From assembly GCA_026414545.1 (NCBI GenBank), contig JAOAIU010000060.1, positions 1 to 64,000 on the forward strand: a stretch of 64,000 nt of DNA, read 5' to 3'. This DNA is from Candidatus Saccharicenans sp. (lineage in GTDB: Bacteria > Acidobacteriota > Aminicenantia > Aminicenantales > Saccharicenantaceae). The notes under the pieces were generated by a model. It did not search any database and was not told the origin of the DNA. It was given only the letters and a program-made list of their open reading frames with translations. Position numbers and translations under genes: made by a program. Of this stretch, positions 39,814 to 47,811 are shown piece after piece; within the stretch, counting starts at the first letter, position 1, and each line of letters begins with the position of its first letter.

Positions 39814-40395
39814 TTACCTGGCGACGAGCGAATAATCCGGGTTGAACGGGCGCGACAGGTCGATGTGGCCGCCCAGGGTTTCTCTCTCGTTGCCCTCGAC
39901 CAGCAAGCTAACCCTCTTGATGCCCTTAAAATTATAGGTAAGGGAGTTGACGATGGAATAGACCGCAGCCATCTCGCCGGATGAACCATAATAACTGGCT
40001 TCCAGTATCTGGCGGCTCAGGTCAACGTAGGCTGTACCGTCGGAGGTCACAAAAACCTGCCTGAGTCGGGTGTTTTCAGGCAGCGTGTTCAGCCATCCCG
40101 ACCTGGACCCTCTTATCAATTCTTCCACCACCTCCCGGGCTTCTTCGTTCAGGGTGGCTGCCTGAATTTCTCTTTCTTCGGGGTGAAGGAGATTATCGTT
40201 TTCGGACAGGAAGAAAAGGGTAACCCTCTTGGTCTTCACTGCCTGCACCTGCCCGCTGCCGGTAGCGGAAACAGCCGGCCCTGCCTGGTGCTTGATTTTT
40301 TCCCGGCGACCGCCAAAGAAAAAGACCAGAACCACCACGGCCAGCACCGTCAGCAGGACAAACAGGGTTGTCAGTTTTTTCTTTTTGCGTTTCAT
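39814..40395 (-). CDS. GerMN-domain protein with N-terminal membrane anchor
   Basis: 193 residues. Basic start and one membrane span (about 8-27), a low-complexity linker, then a GerMN domain (about 75-180) with VFVTSDGTAYVDLSRQI and YSIVNSLTYNFKGIKRVSLLVEGN. Found in spore germination GerM and in many non-sporeformers near cell-wall amidases. It overlaps the amidase gene by four bases, supporting a role in peptidoglycan turnover (inference). Confidence 0.87.
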   Translation of the reverse strand: MKRKKKKLTTLFVLLTVLAVVVLVFFFGGRREKIKHQAGPAVSATGSGQVQAVKTKRVTLFFLSENDNLLHPEEREIQAATLNEEAREVVEELIRGSRSGWLNTLPENTRLRQVFVTSDGTAYVDLSRQILEASYYGSSGEMAAVYSIVNSLTYNFKGIKRVSLLVEGNERETLGGHIDLSRPFNPDYSLVAR

Positions 40396-41603
40396 GGTTT
40401 CTCATAAAGCTGCAGGAAACGGTTTAGCCCGCGGTAGATGGCCTCGGCCACTCTGGCTTGAAAGTCTTCAGACTGCAGCAGCTTCTCTTCTTCCGGGTTG
40501 GTGATAAAAGCCACTTCCACCAGGATGGCCGGGCAGGCCGCACCGGTCAAAACCTTGAAGGGGGCCTGCTTGACCCCGCGGTTCCTGGTGTTCAGCAGCT
40601 CGTTGAGTTCCTGCTGCACAAACTCGGCCAGCTGGCTGCTCTGCTTGAGATAGGCCGACTGAGCCATGTCCCACAGGATGAGCTTCAGGTCGTCGAAGTC
40701 CTTTTCCGGCACCCGGTTTTCCAGTTCTTCCGAGTTGTTCTCAAAGTAAGCCAGCCGGCGCGATTCTTCGTCGCTGGCATTCAGGCTCAGGAAAAAAGTT
40801 TCGGAGCCGGTGGCCTTGACCCGCCTGGAGCCGTTGACATGAATGCTTATGAATAAGTCAGCCTTGTTGTTATTGGCTATGGCTGCCCGCCTTTCCAGGG
40901 GAACCGAGAGGTCAGTTTCCCTGGTCATGACCACCCGGTAATTCAGCCCACGTTCTATGGCCTCTTTTAGTTTCCTGGCAACGGTCAGGGTCACATCTTT
41001 TTCCAGAGTTCCGTATGTCCCCTTGGCTCCAACTTCGTTGCCGCCGTGCCCCGGGTCGATGACAATCGTTTTAACCTGCTTTTTTCCTCCTCTGGCCAGA
41101 GGGGCAGGTGGCTCCACGGCGACCGTGGGCTGGGCCTGGGTCGCTGCCGGCTTCTCGGGCGCAGCCGGCTTGGTTTCGGGCGAAGCTTTTTTCTCTTCCC
41201 CGGCCCTGAGCTCAATAGTCAGTTCAAAGGGATTCCAGCGGGCCGATTGAGTGTAAGAAAAATCAGGCGACCCCATTTTTATCAATAACAGGAAAGCTTC
41301 GGGCGATTTGGCCAGGTCAACGGACTGGACCAGACGGCTGGAAAAGGGTGTCCGGTCGTAGCGGAGCCCGCTCAACGACCTGAAGGAAACGGTCAGCACC
41401 TCCCCGGATTTTCTCAGGCTATAATTAAGGTTCGAACTGGAGGTTATTTTCAGCCTGGTTCCCCCGGTAAAGTCAACCACCTCCACTTTGATGATCGGGA
41501 CGGGCTGGCTCTTCTTCTGGGCCAGAACTGGGGAAAAAAACGGGCCGAATAAAGCAATAAACAACAGCGACAGGAAAACTATGACCTTGGCTTTTCTGAG
41601 CAT
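40392..41603 (-). CDS. N-acetylmuramoyl-L-alanine amidase with AMIN domain (AmiC-like)
   Basis: 403 residues. Signal peptide (1-28), AMIN domain (about 35-132) that targets the septum or pole, a proline and alanine-rich linker, then Amidase_3 (about 175-395) with zinc site VIDPGHGGNEVGA (His186, Glu190) and SIHVNGS, plus TREXD-like TRETDLSVPLERR. It splits the amide between muramic acid and L-Ala during daughter cell separation. Operon amiC-like, GerMN, der; 31 nt downstream of ssrA on the same strand. Confidence 0.94.
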   Translation of the reverse strand: MLRKAKVIVFLSLLFIALFGPFFSPVLAQKKSQPVPIIKVEVVDFTGGTRLKITSSSNLNYSLRKSGEVLTVSFRSLSGLRYDRTPFSSRLVQSVDLAKSPEAFLLLIKMGSPDFSYTQSARWNPFELTIELRAGEEKKASPETKPAAPEKPAATQAQPTVAVEPPAPLARGGKKQVKTIVIDPGHGGNEVGAKGTYGTLEKDVTLTVARKLKEAIERGLNYRVVMTRETDLSVPLERRAAIANNNKADLFISIHVNGSRRVKATGSETFFLSLNASDEESRRLAYFENNSEELENRVPEKDFDDLKLILWDMAQSAYLKQSSQLAEFVQQELNELLNTRNRGVKQAPFKVLTGAACPAILVEVAFITNPEEEKLLQSEDFQARVAEAIYRGLNRFLQLYEKP

Positions 41604-41634
41604 CTTGTCTTCTTCATTTCACTGTATAAAAAAA

Positions 41635-41986
41635 TGGTGGAGGCGGCGGGAATCGAACCCGCGTCCGAAGGCATTCCACAGACAGCCTCTACAGGCTTAT
41701 CCTCTTCAGTACATCTTGTTGAGCGCTTCTCGAAGAGGAAGAGCATCGCTCAACCAGCCCAAGTGGAACTTCATCGGCCGGACCCTGAGCACGCCCGGCA
41801 GACTATCCTGCTAGTCGGCGTCTCTTCAGGCCCGCAGGAAAGGCCTCAAGAGACGGCTGCACTTTCTATCAGGCAGCGACTGCAACAGGTTCTGCAGTTA
41901 ATTGTTTCCCACCTGTTTAACGAGGTTGATGGGACCTCGGCCTGCAGCTTCTGCTTCACTACCTCCGTCGAGTCCATTTCGCCCCC
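41635..41986 (-). ncRNA. ssrA: tmRNA
   Basis: 352 nt. The 5-prime end GGGGGCGAAATGGACTCGACGG (motif ATGGACTCGACGG) pairs as GGGGGCG/CGCCTCC with the 3-prime tRNA-like half, which carries GGACGCGGGTTCGATTCCCGCC and ends CCA. The tag frame ends with codons for VAVAA and tandem stops TGA-TAG. By comparison with E. coli (resume GCA after TAGTC) the resume codon is the GCA after TAACT, giving the tag AEPVAVAA; a longer tag starting further upstream cannot be excluded. Rescues stalled ribosomes. Confidence 0.95.
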
Positions 41987-41996
41987 GACACATTGA

Positions 41997-42026
41997 ATTA
42001 TAGTTAAGACTGGGGCAGAATGTCAA
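41997..42026 (-). promoter_or_regulatory. Promoter of ssrA
   Basis: Perfect TTGACA (42021-42026) and perfect TATAAT (41997-42002), 18 bp apart on the minus strand. Predicted start near 41990, 4 nt before the mature RNA. Confidence 0.9.
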
Positions 42027-42069
42027 TTTAACAGAGACAACACATAGAATGGCGCCGGCGTCGATTGAC

Positions 42070-42115
42070 GGCCGGTAAGCCAGCCACCTGAAAACCTTAG
42101 GTGGCTCTGCCGGCC
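42070..42115. repeat. Inverted repeat / stem-loop
   Basis: Arms AGCCACCT (42082-42089) and AGGTGGCT (42099-42106) around a 9-base loop, extended by GGCCGG (42070-42075) and CCGGCC (42110-42115). No T-run follows on either strand, so it is not a standard intrinsic terminator; a factor-dependent end or 3-prime stabiliser of the hydrogenase operon mRNA is possible. Confidence 0.6.
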
Positions 42116-42141
42116 GGGGAGAAAAATCCAGAACCGACACC

Positions 42142-42164
42142 GACCGGGACCGGGCTGCCCGGTC
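42142..42164. repeat. Inverted repeat GACCGGG/CCCGGTC
   Basis: Seven-base arms at 42142-42148 and 42158-42164 with a nine-base loop, adjacent to the larger stem-loop. Confidence 0.5.
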
Positions 42165-42330
42165 AAACCGATCGGGTTGAGATTTTATCTAAGCCAGCCG
42201 CCCAGACAAATAGAACAACTCGTCGTTGGCCGGGAAACTGAGATGGCCATCATCTGGCGATAAAAATGACCCGGGAAGCCTGTCCTGATTTCCTGGAGCG
42301 AGAGAGAAACTAAATTAGACCGGGCCGCCG

Positions 42331-43395
42331 TCAGGCCGCCAGGGGAAGGCTGACAAAAAAAGTAACCCAGCGACCGGGTTCAGATTCAAACCAGATTCGG
42401 CCCCCGTGACTGTCGACAATCTTCTTGCAAATGTAGAGCCCAAGTCCTGAACCCTTGACCCCTTCCGTCCCCTGCTGCTTGAGTCGTTCAAACTTGCGGA
42501 AAAGCCTCGGCCCGTCTTCCGGCTTGATGCCCACCCCCAGGTTGTGGACAGAAAAAACCATCTGGCCATCCTTCTTTTCCAGCCCCAGCTTTATTTCGGT
42601 GCCTTCGGCCCCGTACTTAATGGCATTGCTGACCAGGTTACGGACCAGGATTTTAAGCAACCGCGGGTCGCCGCTAATCCTTACGTCCTGGGGAAAATTT
42701 TTGCTGATCGTCATCTTCTTAGTGTTACCCTGGATTTCAGGCAAAACCAGGACCTCCTCCACCACATCCTTAACAAAATAAATTTCCTCCTTGAACGAAT
42801 CCAGCTGGTTCAGTTCCATCTTCGACAGGTCCAGGTAACTGCGGATGATATCTTCCAGATATTCGCAGTTACGGATGATGGTTTCCAGAATTTTCATCTG
42901 TTCGGGAGAAAGCTGCCCGAAATAACCTTTATAGAGTGTGGAAGCGGTGGTATGCAAGGCCGAGACCGGGCTCTTTAGTTCGTGGGAAACAATGGCCATG
43001 AGGTCCAGCATGGTTCTTTGCTTGCCAGCCCTGGCTTCCAGGGCATTCTTGATAACTTCCCTGATTTCTTCGGGAGTGAATGGCTTGGGGATATAATCGA
43101 AGGCTCCATTTTTCAAGGCTTCCCTGGCCGTGTCCACGCTGGCATAACCGGTGAAGATGATCACCGTGGTATCTGGCCTGGATTTCCTGAGCCTGTTCAG
43201 GACTTCCATTCCGCCAATACCAGGCATTTTGAGGTCGGTGACCACGATGTCAAAGTCCTGATTGAGGGCCTTGCTCAGCCCCTCTTCCCCGGAGAGGGCA
43301 GTATCAATTTCGTAGCCCGAACCGGCAAAGATCCGGCGACAGCTCCGCAGGACTATTTCTTCGTCATCGATGAACAGGATTCGCGGTTGATTCAT
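42331..43395 (-). CDS. Receiver-histidine kinase hybrid
   Basis: 354 residues, soluble. Receiver domain first (acidic pocket ILFIDDEE, phospho-accepting Asp54, Lys104 in YIPKP), then HisKA with His138 (IVSHELKSPVSALHTT) and an HATPase domain with NLVSNAIKYG, VGIKPEDGPRLF and GSGLGLYICKKIVDSHGG. The order REC-HK lets it receive phosphate and transmit it onwards. Last gene of the long hydrogenase operon, 22 nt after the sensor kinase; it probably tunes that system. No DNA-binding domain is seen. Confidence 0.92.
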   Translation of the reverse strand: MNQPRILFIDDEEIVLRSCRRIFAGSGYEIDTALSGEEGLSKALNQDFDIVVTDLKMPGIGGMEVLNRLRKSRPDTTVIIFTGYASVDTAREALKNGAFDYIPKPFTPEEIREVIKNALEARAGKQRTMLDLMAIVSHELKSPVSALHTTASTLYKGYFGQLSPEQMKILETIIRNCEYLEDIIRSYLDLSKMELNQLDSFKEEIYFVKDVVEEVLVLPEIQGNTKKMTISKNFPQDVRISGDPRLLKILVRNLVSNAIKYGAEGTEIKLGLEKKDGQMVFSVHNLGVGIKPEDGPRLFRKFERLKQQGTEGVKGSGLGLYICKKIVDSHGGRIWFESEPGRWVTFFVSLPLAA

Positions 43396-43417
43396 ATACT
43401 TTTCCTCCGGCCGGTCA

Positions 43418-45361
43418 TCACTCCACCGGCAGCTTTATCGTGAATTCGGTCCCCTCACCCACCTGGCTGCTGACGTCAATGGTTCCGTTGTGCCTCTTGA
43501 TCACTCCGTAGGCCATGGCCAGGCCCAGGCCCGTTCCCTTGCCTTTTTCCTTGGTGGTGAAGAAGGGCTCAAAAATTCTTTTCAGGTTTTCCGGGCTGAT
43601 GCCAACACCGGTATCGGCCACCCGGACTATCACCTGGTTATGTTCACGGTCATAAGAAGTTGATATGGTCAACTGCCCACCCTCCGGCATGGCATCGGCT
43701 GCGTTCACAGCCAGGTTGTTAATAACCGAGCGGAACTCGTCGGCGTCAACTTTTACTTCCGGAAGGTTCGGGTCCAGGTTCTTTATTATTTTTACATTCT
43801 GAAAGTTGACATGCTTTTCCAGCAGGCCCAGCACTTCCTCGATCAGGACGTTCAGGTTAGCTGCCATCCTTTCCGGCTTGTAGTCACGGGCAAAATCCAG
43901 CAGGCCGCGGACAATCTTTCGGCAGCGCAGCGTTTCTTCCCTGATGGTCCTTAAGTCTTCTTCGTAAGGGGTACCCTTCATTTCTTCCAGCAGCAGGCTG
44001 CTGTAGGTCAAAATACCGGTCAGCGGGTTATTGATTTCATGGGCGATACCCGAAGCCAGCCGGCCGACCGAGGCCAGCTTTTCCGAGCGGAGAATGGTTT
44101 TCTCGGCCAGTTCTTTAAGCCGGCGGTCCCGGTCTTCGATGGCCCGAACCATTTCATTGAAATGTTCTTCAACTTCCCGAATTTCGGCGCTCTCGTCGGG
44201 AGAGATGTCCAGCAGATGGTAATTTCCCCGGGCAATTTCAGCCGTAGCTTCGATCATCCGGTTGATGGGCCGGGTGTACAGGTTGACCAGGTAGGTCGAG
44301 ATGTAAATGGCAATCCCGGTCATCAGGAATATCAGAAGAAAATAAAGAATGGCTGTCCGCCGCAGGATGCCTGAAAACTTGGCCTCCAGGATGCCCACAT
44401 AGAGCATGCCCACGGGCTGATTTTCGATATCAGTCAGACGAGTATAGCCGGAAAGGTAATAATCGTTGACCACGAAAGCCCGGCCCAGCCAGTCCCGGCC
44501 CTGCTCATATACCTGGCGAAAGACTTCTTCCGAGACCAGGGTGCCCACCGCCCGCCGGCCGTTTCGGTCAACAACGTTGGTAGCTACCCGGACGTCTTCT
44601 ATGAAAATAGTGATGGTCCCGACGTCCTTCCCCCTTATTTTTTCTGCCTTGAAAATCAGGTTCTTGAACCGGTCCACGAAGCGGTCGTTGTTATTGAGCA
44701 AGACGGCCGCATAGAGAACTCCCACCAGGCGCCCGCTTTGAAAAATGGGAGAAACGGTTTTCAAAACCAGGGCTCTTTCTTCCATTTCCCGCTTCTGAGC
44801 TCTGGCCCTGGGTGTGGGGACTATGTTGATGAGCGTTCTCTCGGCCAGATCCGGTCCTTCATTTTTGATGTTTTCATAACCGAGGATGCCAGTTCCGGCG
44901 GCCGGCTTCCTGTTGGCCAGTACCCACTTTATATATTTGTAATGCCTGACGCTGTCGCCGTAAGCTGCAAAATTATTGGCTCTCACCAATATGGTGCCAT
45001 CCGGCTTGACCACGTTAACGATGTCGAAGCCAAATTCCTGTTTGATCTGAACCAGCTTATCAAACAGATACTCCCTGTTTCCAGAGGCTGTAGCGTTGAC
45101 TATTTCTGAAGTCCTGGCCAGGTATTCAACTATTCCAGCGCGGTTCCGGATTTCTTCCTGGTAGAGGTCGCTGATGGCCTTCAGGCTGTTCCTGACGTTG
45201 TCGTAAGCTTCCCTGATAACATTGCGATTAATAGAATTAACACCGAGGTAGATGGACATCGCTCCCATCAGGAAGACGATAGTCAGCAGACCAAAAATCA
45301 GCTTGAACCTGAGGCTGGATCTCAGGTAATCAAGTTTCCTGATGAGCTCCCCCAGCTTCAT
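43418..45361 (-). CDS. Membrane sensor histidine kinase with extracytoplasmic Cache-like domain
   Basis: 647 residues. Membrane spans at about 19-41 and 337-359 enclose a roughly 295-residue periplasmic sensor resembling a double-Cache domain; HAMP at about 360-412. HisKA with His441 ([12 protein letters not shown], the NtrB/ZraS-like subgroup) and HATPase with [21 protein letters not shown] and GTGLGLAM. Senses an unknown external ligand. It overlaps the response regulator gene by four bases and belongs to the hydrogenase operon. Confidence 0.93.
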   Translation of the reverse strand: MKLGELIRKLDYLRSSLRFKLIFGLLTIVFLMGAMSIYLGVNSINRNVIREAYDNVRNSLKAISDLYQEEIRNRAGIVEYLARTSEIVNATASGNREYLFDKLVQIKQEFGFDIVNVVKPDGTILVRANNFAAYGDSVRHYKYIKWVLANRKPAAGTGILGYENIKNEGPDLAERTLINIVPTPRARAQKREMEERALVLKTVSPIFQSGRLVGVLYAAVLLNNNDRFVDRFKNLIFKAEKIRGKDVGTITIFIEDVRVATNVVDRNGRRAVGTLVSEEVFRQVYEQGRDWLGRAFVVNDYYLSGYTRLTDIENQPVGMLYVGILEAKFSGILRRTAILYFLLIFLMTGIAIYISTYLVNLYTRPINRMIEATAEIARGNYHLLDISPDESAEIREVEEHFNEMVRAIEDRDRRLKELAEKTILRSEKLASVGRLASGIAHEINNPLTGILTYSSLLLEEMKGTPYEEDLRTIREETLRCRKIVRGLLDFARDYKPERMAANLNVLIEEVLGLLEKHVNFQNVKIIKNLDPNLPEVKVDADEFRSVINNLAVNAADAMPEGGQLTISTSYDREHNQVIVRVADTGVGISPENLKRIFEPFFTTKEKGKGTGLGLAMAYGVIKRHNGTIDVSSQVGEGTEFTIKLPVE

Positions 45362-45768
45362 TTTCGTCCTTCCAGGCTCCTGGAGATCTTTTCCAGGAGT
45401 TCGTCCACTTCTACGGGCTTGGTCAGGAATTCATTGCGTCCGGGCAGGAAGCTTTCTTCCTGGTTGAGGGAAAACCGGGAATTAGTGACCTGGTCGATGG
45501 CGGTCAGAATGATGATGGGAATATCCCTGAAAGCCCGGTACTTTGAATCTGGCCGCTCACTCCTGATTTTATAAACAGCTTCGAAACCGGCGGTATCGGT
45601 TTCCATCATGACATCCAGGATGACCAGGTCCGGCTTGACCTCCAGCAACTTCTTCAAGCCTTCATTTCCGCTGTGAGCAATTTCTACCTCATAACCTTTA
45701 AGACGGAGGACCTGTCCCAGGCTATCGGTCAGGTCGCGGTCATCATCCACCAGCAGAATCCTGGCCAT
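45358..45768 (-). CDS. Single-domain response regulator
   Basis: 136 residues, receiver domain only. Acidic pocket Asp8-10, phospho-acceptor Asp52 (LVILDVMM), Lys117 in FLTKPVE. A polar insertion (about 93-112) precedes the last helix. ATG 45768 with GGGAGG upstream is preferred to a longer frame that enters the hydrogenase subunit gene. With no output domain it must act by protein contact or phosphorelay, probably with the two kinases that follow. Confidence 0.9.
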   Translation of the reverse strand: MARILLVDDDRDLTDSLGQVLRLKGYEVEIAHSGNEGLKKLLEVKPDLVILDVMMETDTAGFEAVYKIRSERPDSKYRAFRDIPIIILTAIDQVTNSRFSLNQEESFLPGRNEFLTKPVEVDELLEKISRSLEGRK

Positions 45769-45769
45769 G

Positions 45770-46336
45770 TCATTTCCTCCCGAATTCCAGGCGGTCATCC
45801 TCTTCGCCCAGCAGTTTGTAGATGACATTATTCACTTCGAAAAGCCTGGCCCGGCGGTACATATCGACCGGAAATTCCATCTGCTTGAGCTCCACCGGGG
45901 CCACTTTTTTATCAACCAGCCCCAGGGCCAGAGCCACCCCGTAGATGATGGCTTCCGGGCGGGGTGGACAGCCCGGTATGAAATAATGAACCGGGATGGC
46001 TTTCTCTCCGCCGCCGGTTACATTATAAGTATCGTACCAGCAACCGCCGCCGATGGCGCAGGAGCCTATGGCAAAAACCAGCTTGGGAGCCGGGACGGCC
46101 TGGTAGGCCTTTTTAACCAGGGGGAGGGTGGGCCGGGTCACGGCTCCCGACAGCAGGATGGCGTCGGCCTGGCGGGGCGAGCCCACCAGCCTGATTCCAA
46201 ACCTTTCCACGTCGTAGTATGGAGTCAGGATGTTCAGGATTTCTATGTCGCAGCCGTTGCAGGCCCCGCTGTTGCAGTGATAGACCCAGATGGAACGGCG
46301 AAAGGCTCTGCCGGCCAGCTTTTTTAAGATGGTCAT
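45770..46336 (-). CDS. [NiFe] hydrogenase small subunit (HycG/EchC/NuoB-like)
   Basis: 188 residues. Binds the cluster proximal to the active site: Cys21, Cys26 and Cys29 in CNSGACNGCD, with later Cys in GSCAIGGG and PGCPPRPEAI. This short NuoB-like form is typical of group 4 membrane hydrogenases. ATGA overlap with the ferredoxin gene upstream, one base from the response regulator downstream. It passes electrons between the ferredoxin-like subunit and the large subunit. Confidence 0.93.
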   Translation of the reverse strand: MTILKKLAGRAFRRSIWVYHCNSGACNGCDIEILNILTPYYDVERFGIRLVGSPRQADAILLSGAVTRPTLPLVKKAYQAVPAPKLVFAIGSCAIGGGCWYDTYNVTGGGEKAIPVHYFIPGCPPRPEAIIYGVALALGLVDKKVAPVELKQMEFPVDMYRRARLFEVNNVIYKLLGEEDDRLEFGRK

Positions 46337-46890
46337 TTCTCCAACCTCCCCGGCCTTTCATAGGTAACGGTTTTCTCCAGCTCATCAGGAGAGAACTCGG
46401 CCGTGCTCCGGCGAATAACCTTCCGGGCTTCCAGGCAATCATAGCGGTAACCGAGAGCACTAAGCCTGTCTATGTAATTCTTAATCTCCAGGTCATAGCA
46501 GCGGCCGCAGCGCTGGCAGGTCATCATGAACAGCTCAATGGTCTGGGTGATGTCCTGGCGATTATCGGTGGCCAGCTCAAACCTGTCGCTCATGGTGATG
46601 GCTTTTTCCGGGCAGAGGTCGGCGCACCTTCCGCAGTAGGTACAGCGCGAAGAATCGTAAAGAAGGATCCTGAGCTCCTGGCAGATATCCCTCAGAAAAA
46701 TGGTCCGGGCCGGGCAATGGCTGGCACAGCCGGCGCAGCCTATACACTTGGCATGGTCCCAGAGGGGCTGGCCCCTGAAGCCCTCGGGGGCCGGCCTCGG
46801 CTCGAACGGATAACGAAGGGTTACCACTCCAGCCTTAAAGGAGATCGCCAGTTGCTTGATTTTATTCCACAGCCACATCTCAGGCTTCAC
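46333..46890 (-). CDS. Hydrogenase 4Fe-4S ferredoxin-like subunit (HycF/NuoI-like)
   Basis: 185 residues. Two [4Fe-4S] motifs, CIGCAGCASHCP and CTYCGRCADLCP, as in HycF/NuoI, plus a third CQRCGRC of CxxCxxC type. The last may hold an extra iron site or be structural. It conducts electrons toward the small subunit. It overlaps that gene by four bases and lies 21 nt behind the NuoH-like gene. Confidence 0.92.
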   Translation of the reverse strand: MKPEMWLWNKIKQLAISFKAGVVTLRYPFEPRPAPEGFRGQPLWDHAKCIGCAGCASHCPARTIFLRDICQELRILLYDSSRCTYCGRCADLCPEKAITMSDRFELATDNRQDITQTIELFMMTCQRCGRCYDLEIKNYIDRLSALGYRYDCLEARKVIRRSTAEFSPDELEKTVTYERPGRLEK

Positions 46891-46911
46891 CTTTCATCCA
46901 GCTATCCTGGC

Positions 46912-47811
46912 CTACCATCCCCTGACTCCAAGGCCAACCGCCAACAAGGCCAGCAACAACAGTATCCCATAGAATTTGAGAGCCTGGTCCATCCGAAAGC
47001 GGGGATGGGTAGCCCCTATCACCGAAATTAGCACAAACAAAGCCAGGATGAGAACTGTCTGAATGACCAGACATAAGATAATATTACCCGGCAGCATGAA
47101 CCCCAGGAACCCGGCCACGAACAGCCAGCTGTAAAACATCCTTTTGAGGTTCAGAGTATAACGGAACAGAGCATAATTAGGCCCGCTGTATTCCACATAG
47201 GGCCCTTCCAGGATTTCAACCTCGGCTTCTGGAATATCAAAAGGCTGCCTGGAAACAAAAGCCTGCAGAGCTACCAGGTAAACCGCCATCATCAGGAAAT
47301 AAGAAAGACCCCGGTTAGTTGAAACCCCTTCGGTCACCGACACCAGGCCCAGGCTTCCGGCCCGAACGACGCCGAGGATCAGGGTCATGGCCAGGACCGG
47401 TTCCAGCATGATGATGGTCATCATTTCACGGCTGGCACCCACACTGGCAAAAGGATTGCCGCTGGCCAGGGCTCCCACCAGAATTGAAAAACCGCCAAGG
47501 GTCAGGAAATAAATCAGAGTCATCAAGTCGGAAGAATGGGCCAGGAAGCTGCTCTGACCGGCCAGGGGGAGCAGGGCGATGGCCGACAGAACGGAAGCAA
47601 GGGCGAGAAGCGGAGCCAGACGGAAAACTGGATGCCCGGCGGCATTTAAGTTTTCTTTTCCCAGGAGCTTTAAGAGGTCAAGATATGGCTGGTAGAGGGG
47701 TGGGCCCTGTCTGGACTGAATCCTGGCCGTGATTTTTCGCATCACCCCTTCCAGAAAGGGAGCCAGCAGCAGGAAATAGAGCAGGTTGATGACCACAGCC
47801 GCAACTTTCAT
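46912..47811 (-). CDS. Hydrogenase membrane anchor subunit (HycD/EchB/NuoH-like)
   Basis: 299 residues, eight predicted membrane spans. Conserved QSRQGPPLYQPYLDLLKLLGKE near the N-terminus (motif QGPPLYQPYLDLLKLLGKE) and the acidic FDIPEAEVEILEGPYVEYSG loop (motif PEAEVEILEGPYVEYSG) that contacts the quinone/proton-channel entrance in complex I. Anchors the soluble hydrogenase arm and transmits conformational change to the antiporter-like subunit. Overlaps the large subunit gene by four bases. Confidence 0.93.
   Translation of the reverse strand: MKVAAVVINLLYFLLLAPFLEGVMRKITARIQSRQGPPLYQPYLDLLKLLGKENLNAAGHPVFRLAPLLALASVLSAIALLPLAGQSSFLAHSSDLMTLIYFLTLGGFSILVGALASGNPFASVGASREMMTIIMLEPVLAMTLILGVVRAGSLGLVSVTEGVSTNRGLSYFLMMAVYLVALQAFVSRQPFDIPEAEVEILEGPYVEYSGPNYALFRYTLNLKRMFYSWLFVAGFLGFMLPGNIILCLVIQTVLILALFVLISVIGATHPRFRMDQALKFYGILLLLALLAVGLGVRGW

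Larger units (their letters stand above)
42027..42330. other. Intergenic region with stem-loops between the hybrid kinase gene and ssrA
   Basis: About 300 bases, no credible gene. Contains two strong inverted repeats (42070-42115 and 42142-42164). The rest shows nothing recognisable. Confidence 0.5.

Noticed and set aside
41634-41996. Apparent 120-codon protein beginning MVEAAGIEPASEG
   Set aside because: Antisense to tmRNA, a well-known spurious annotation.
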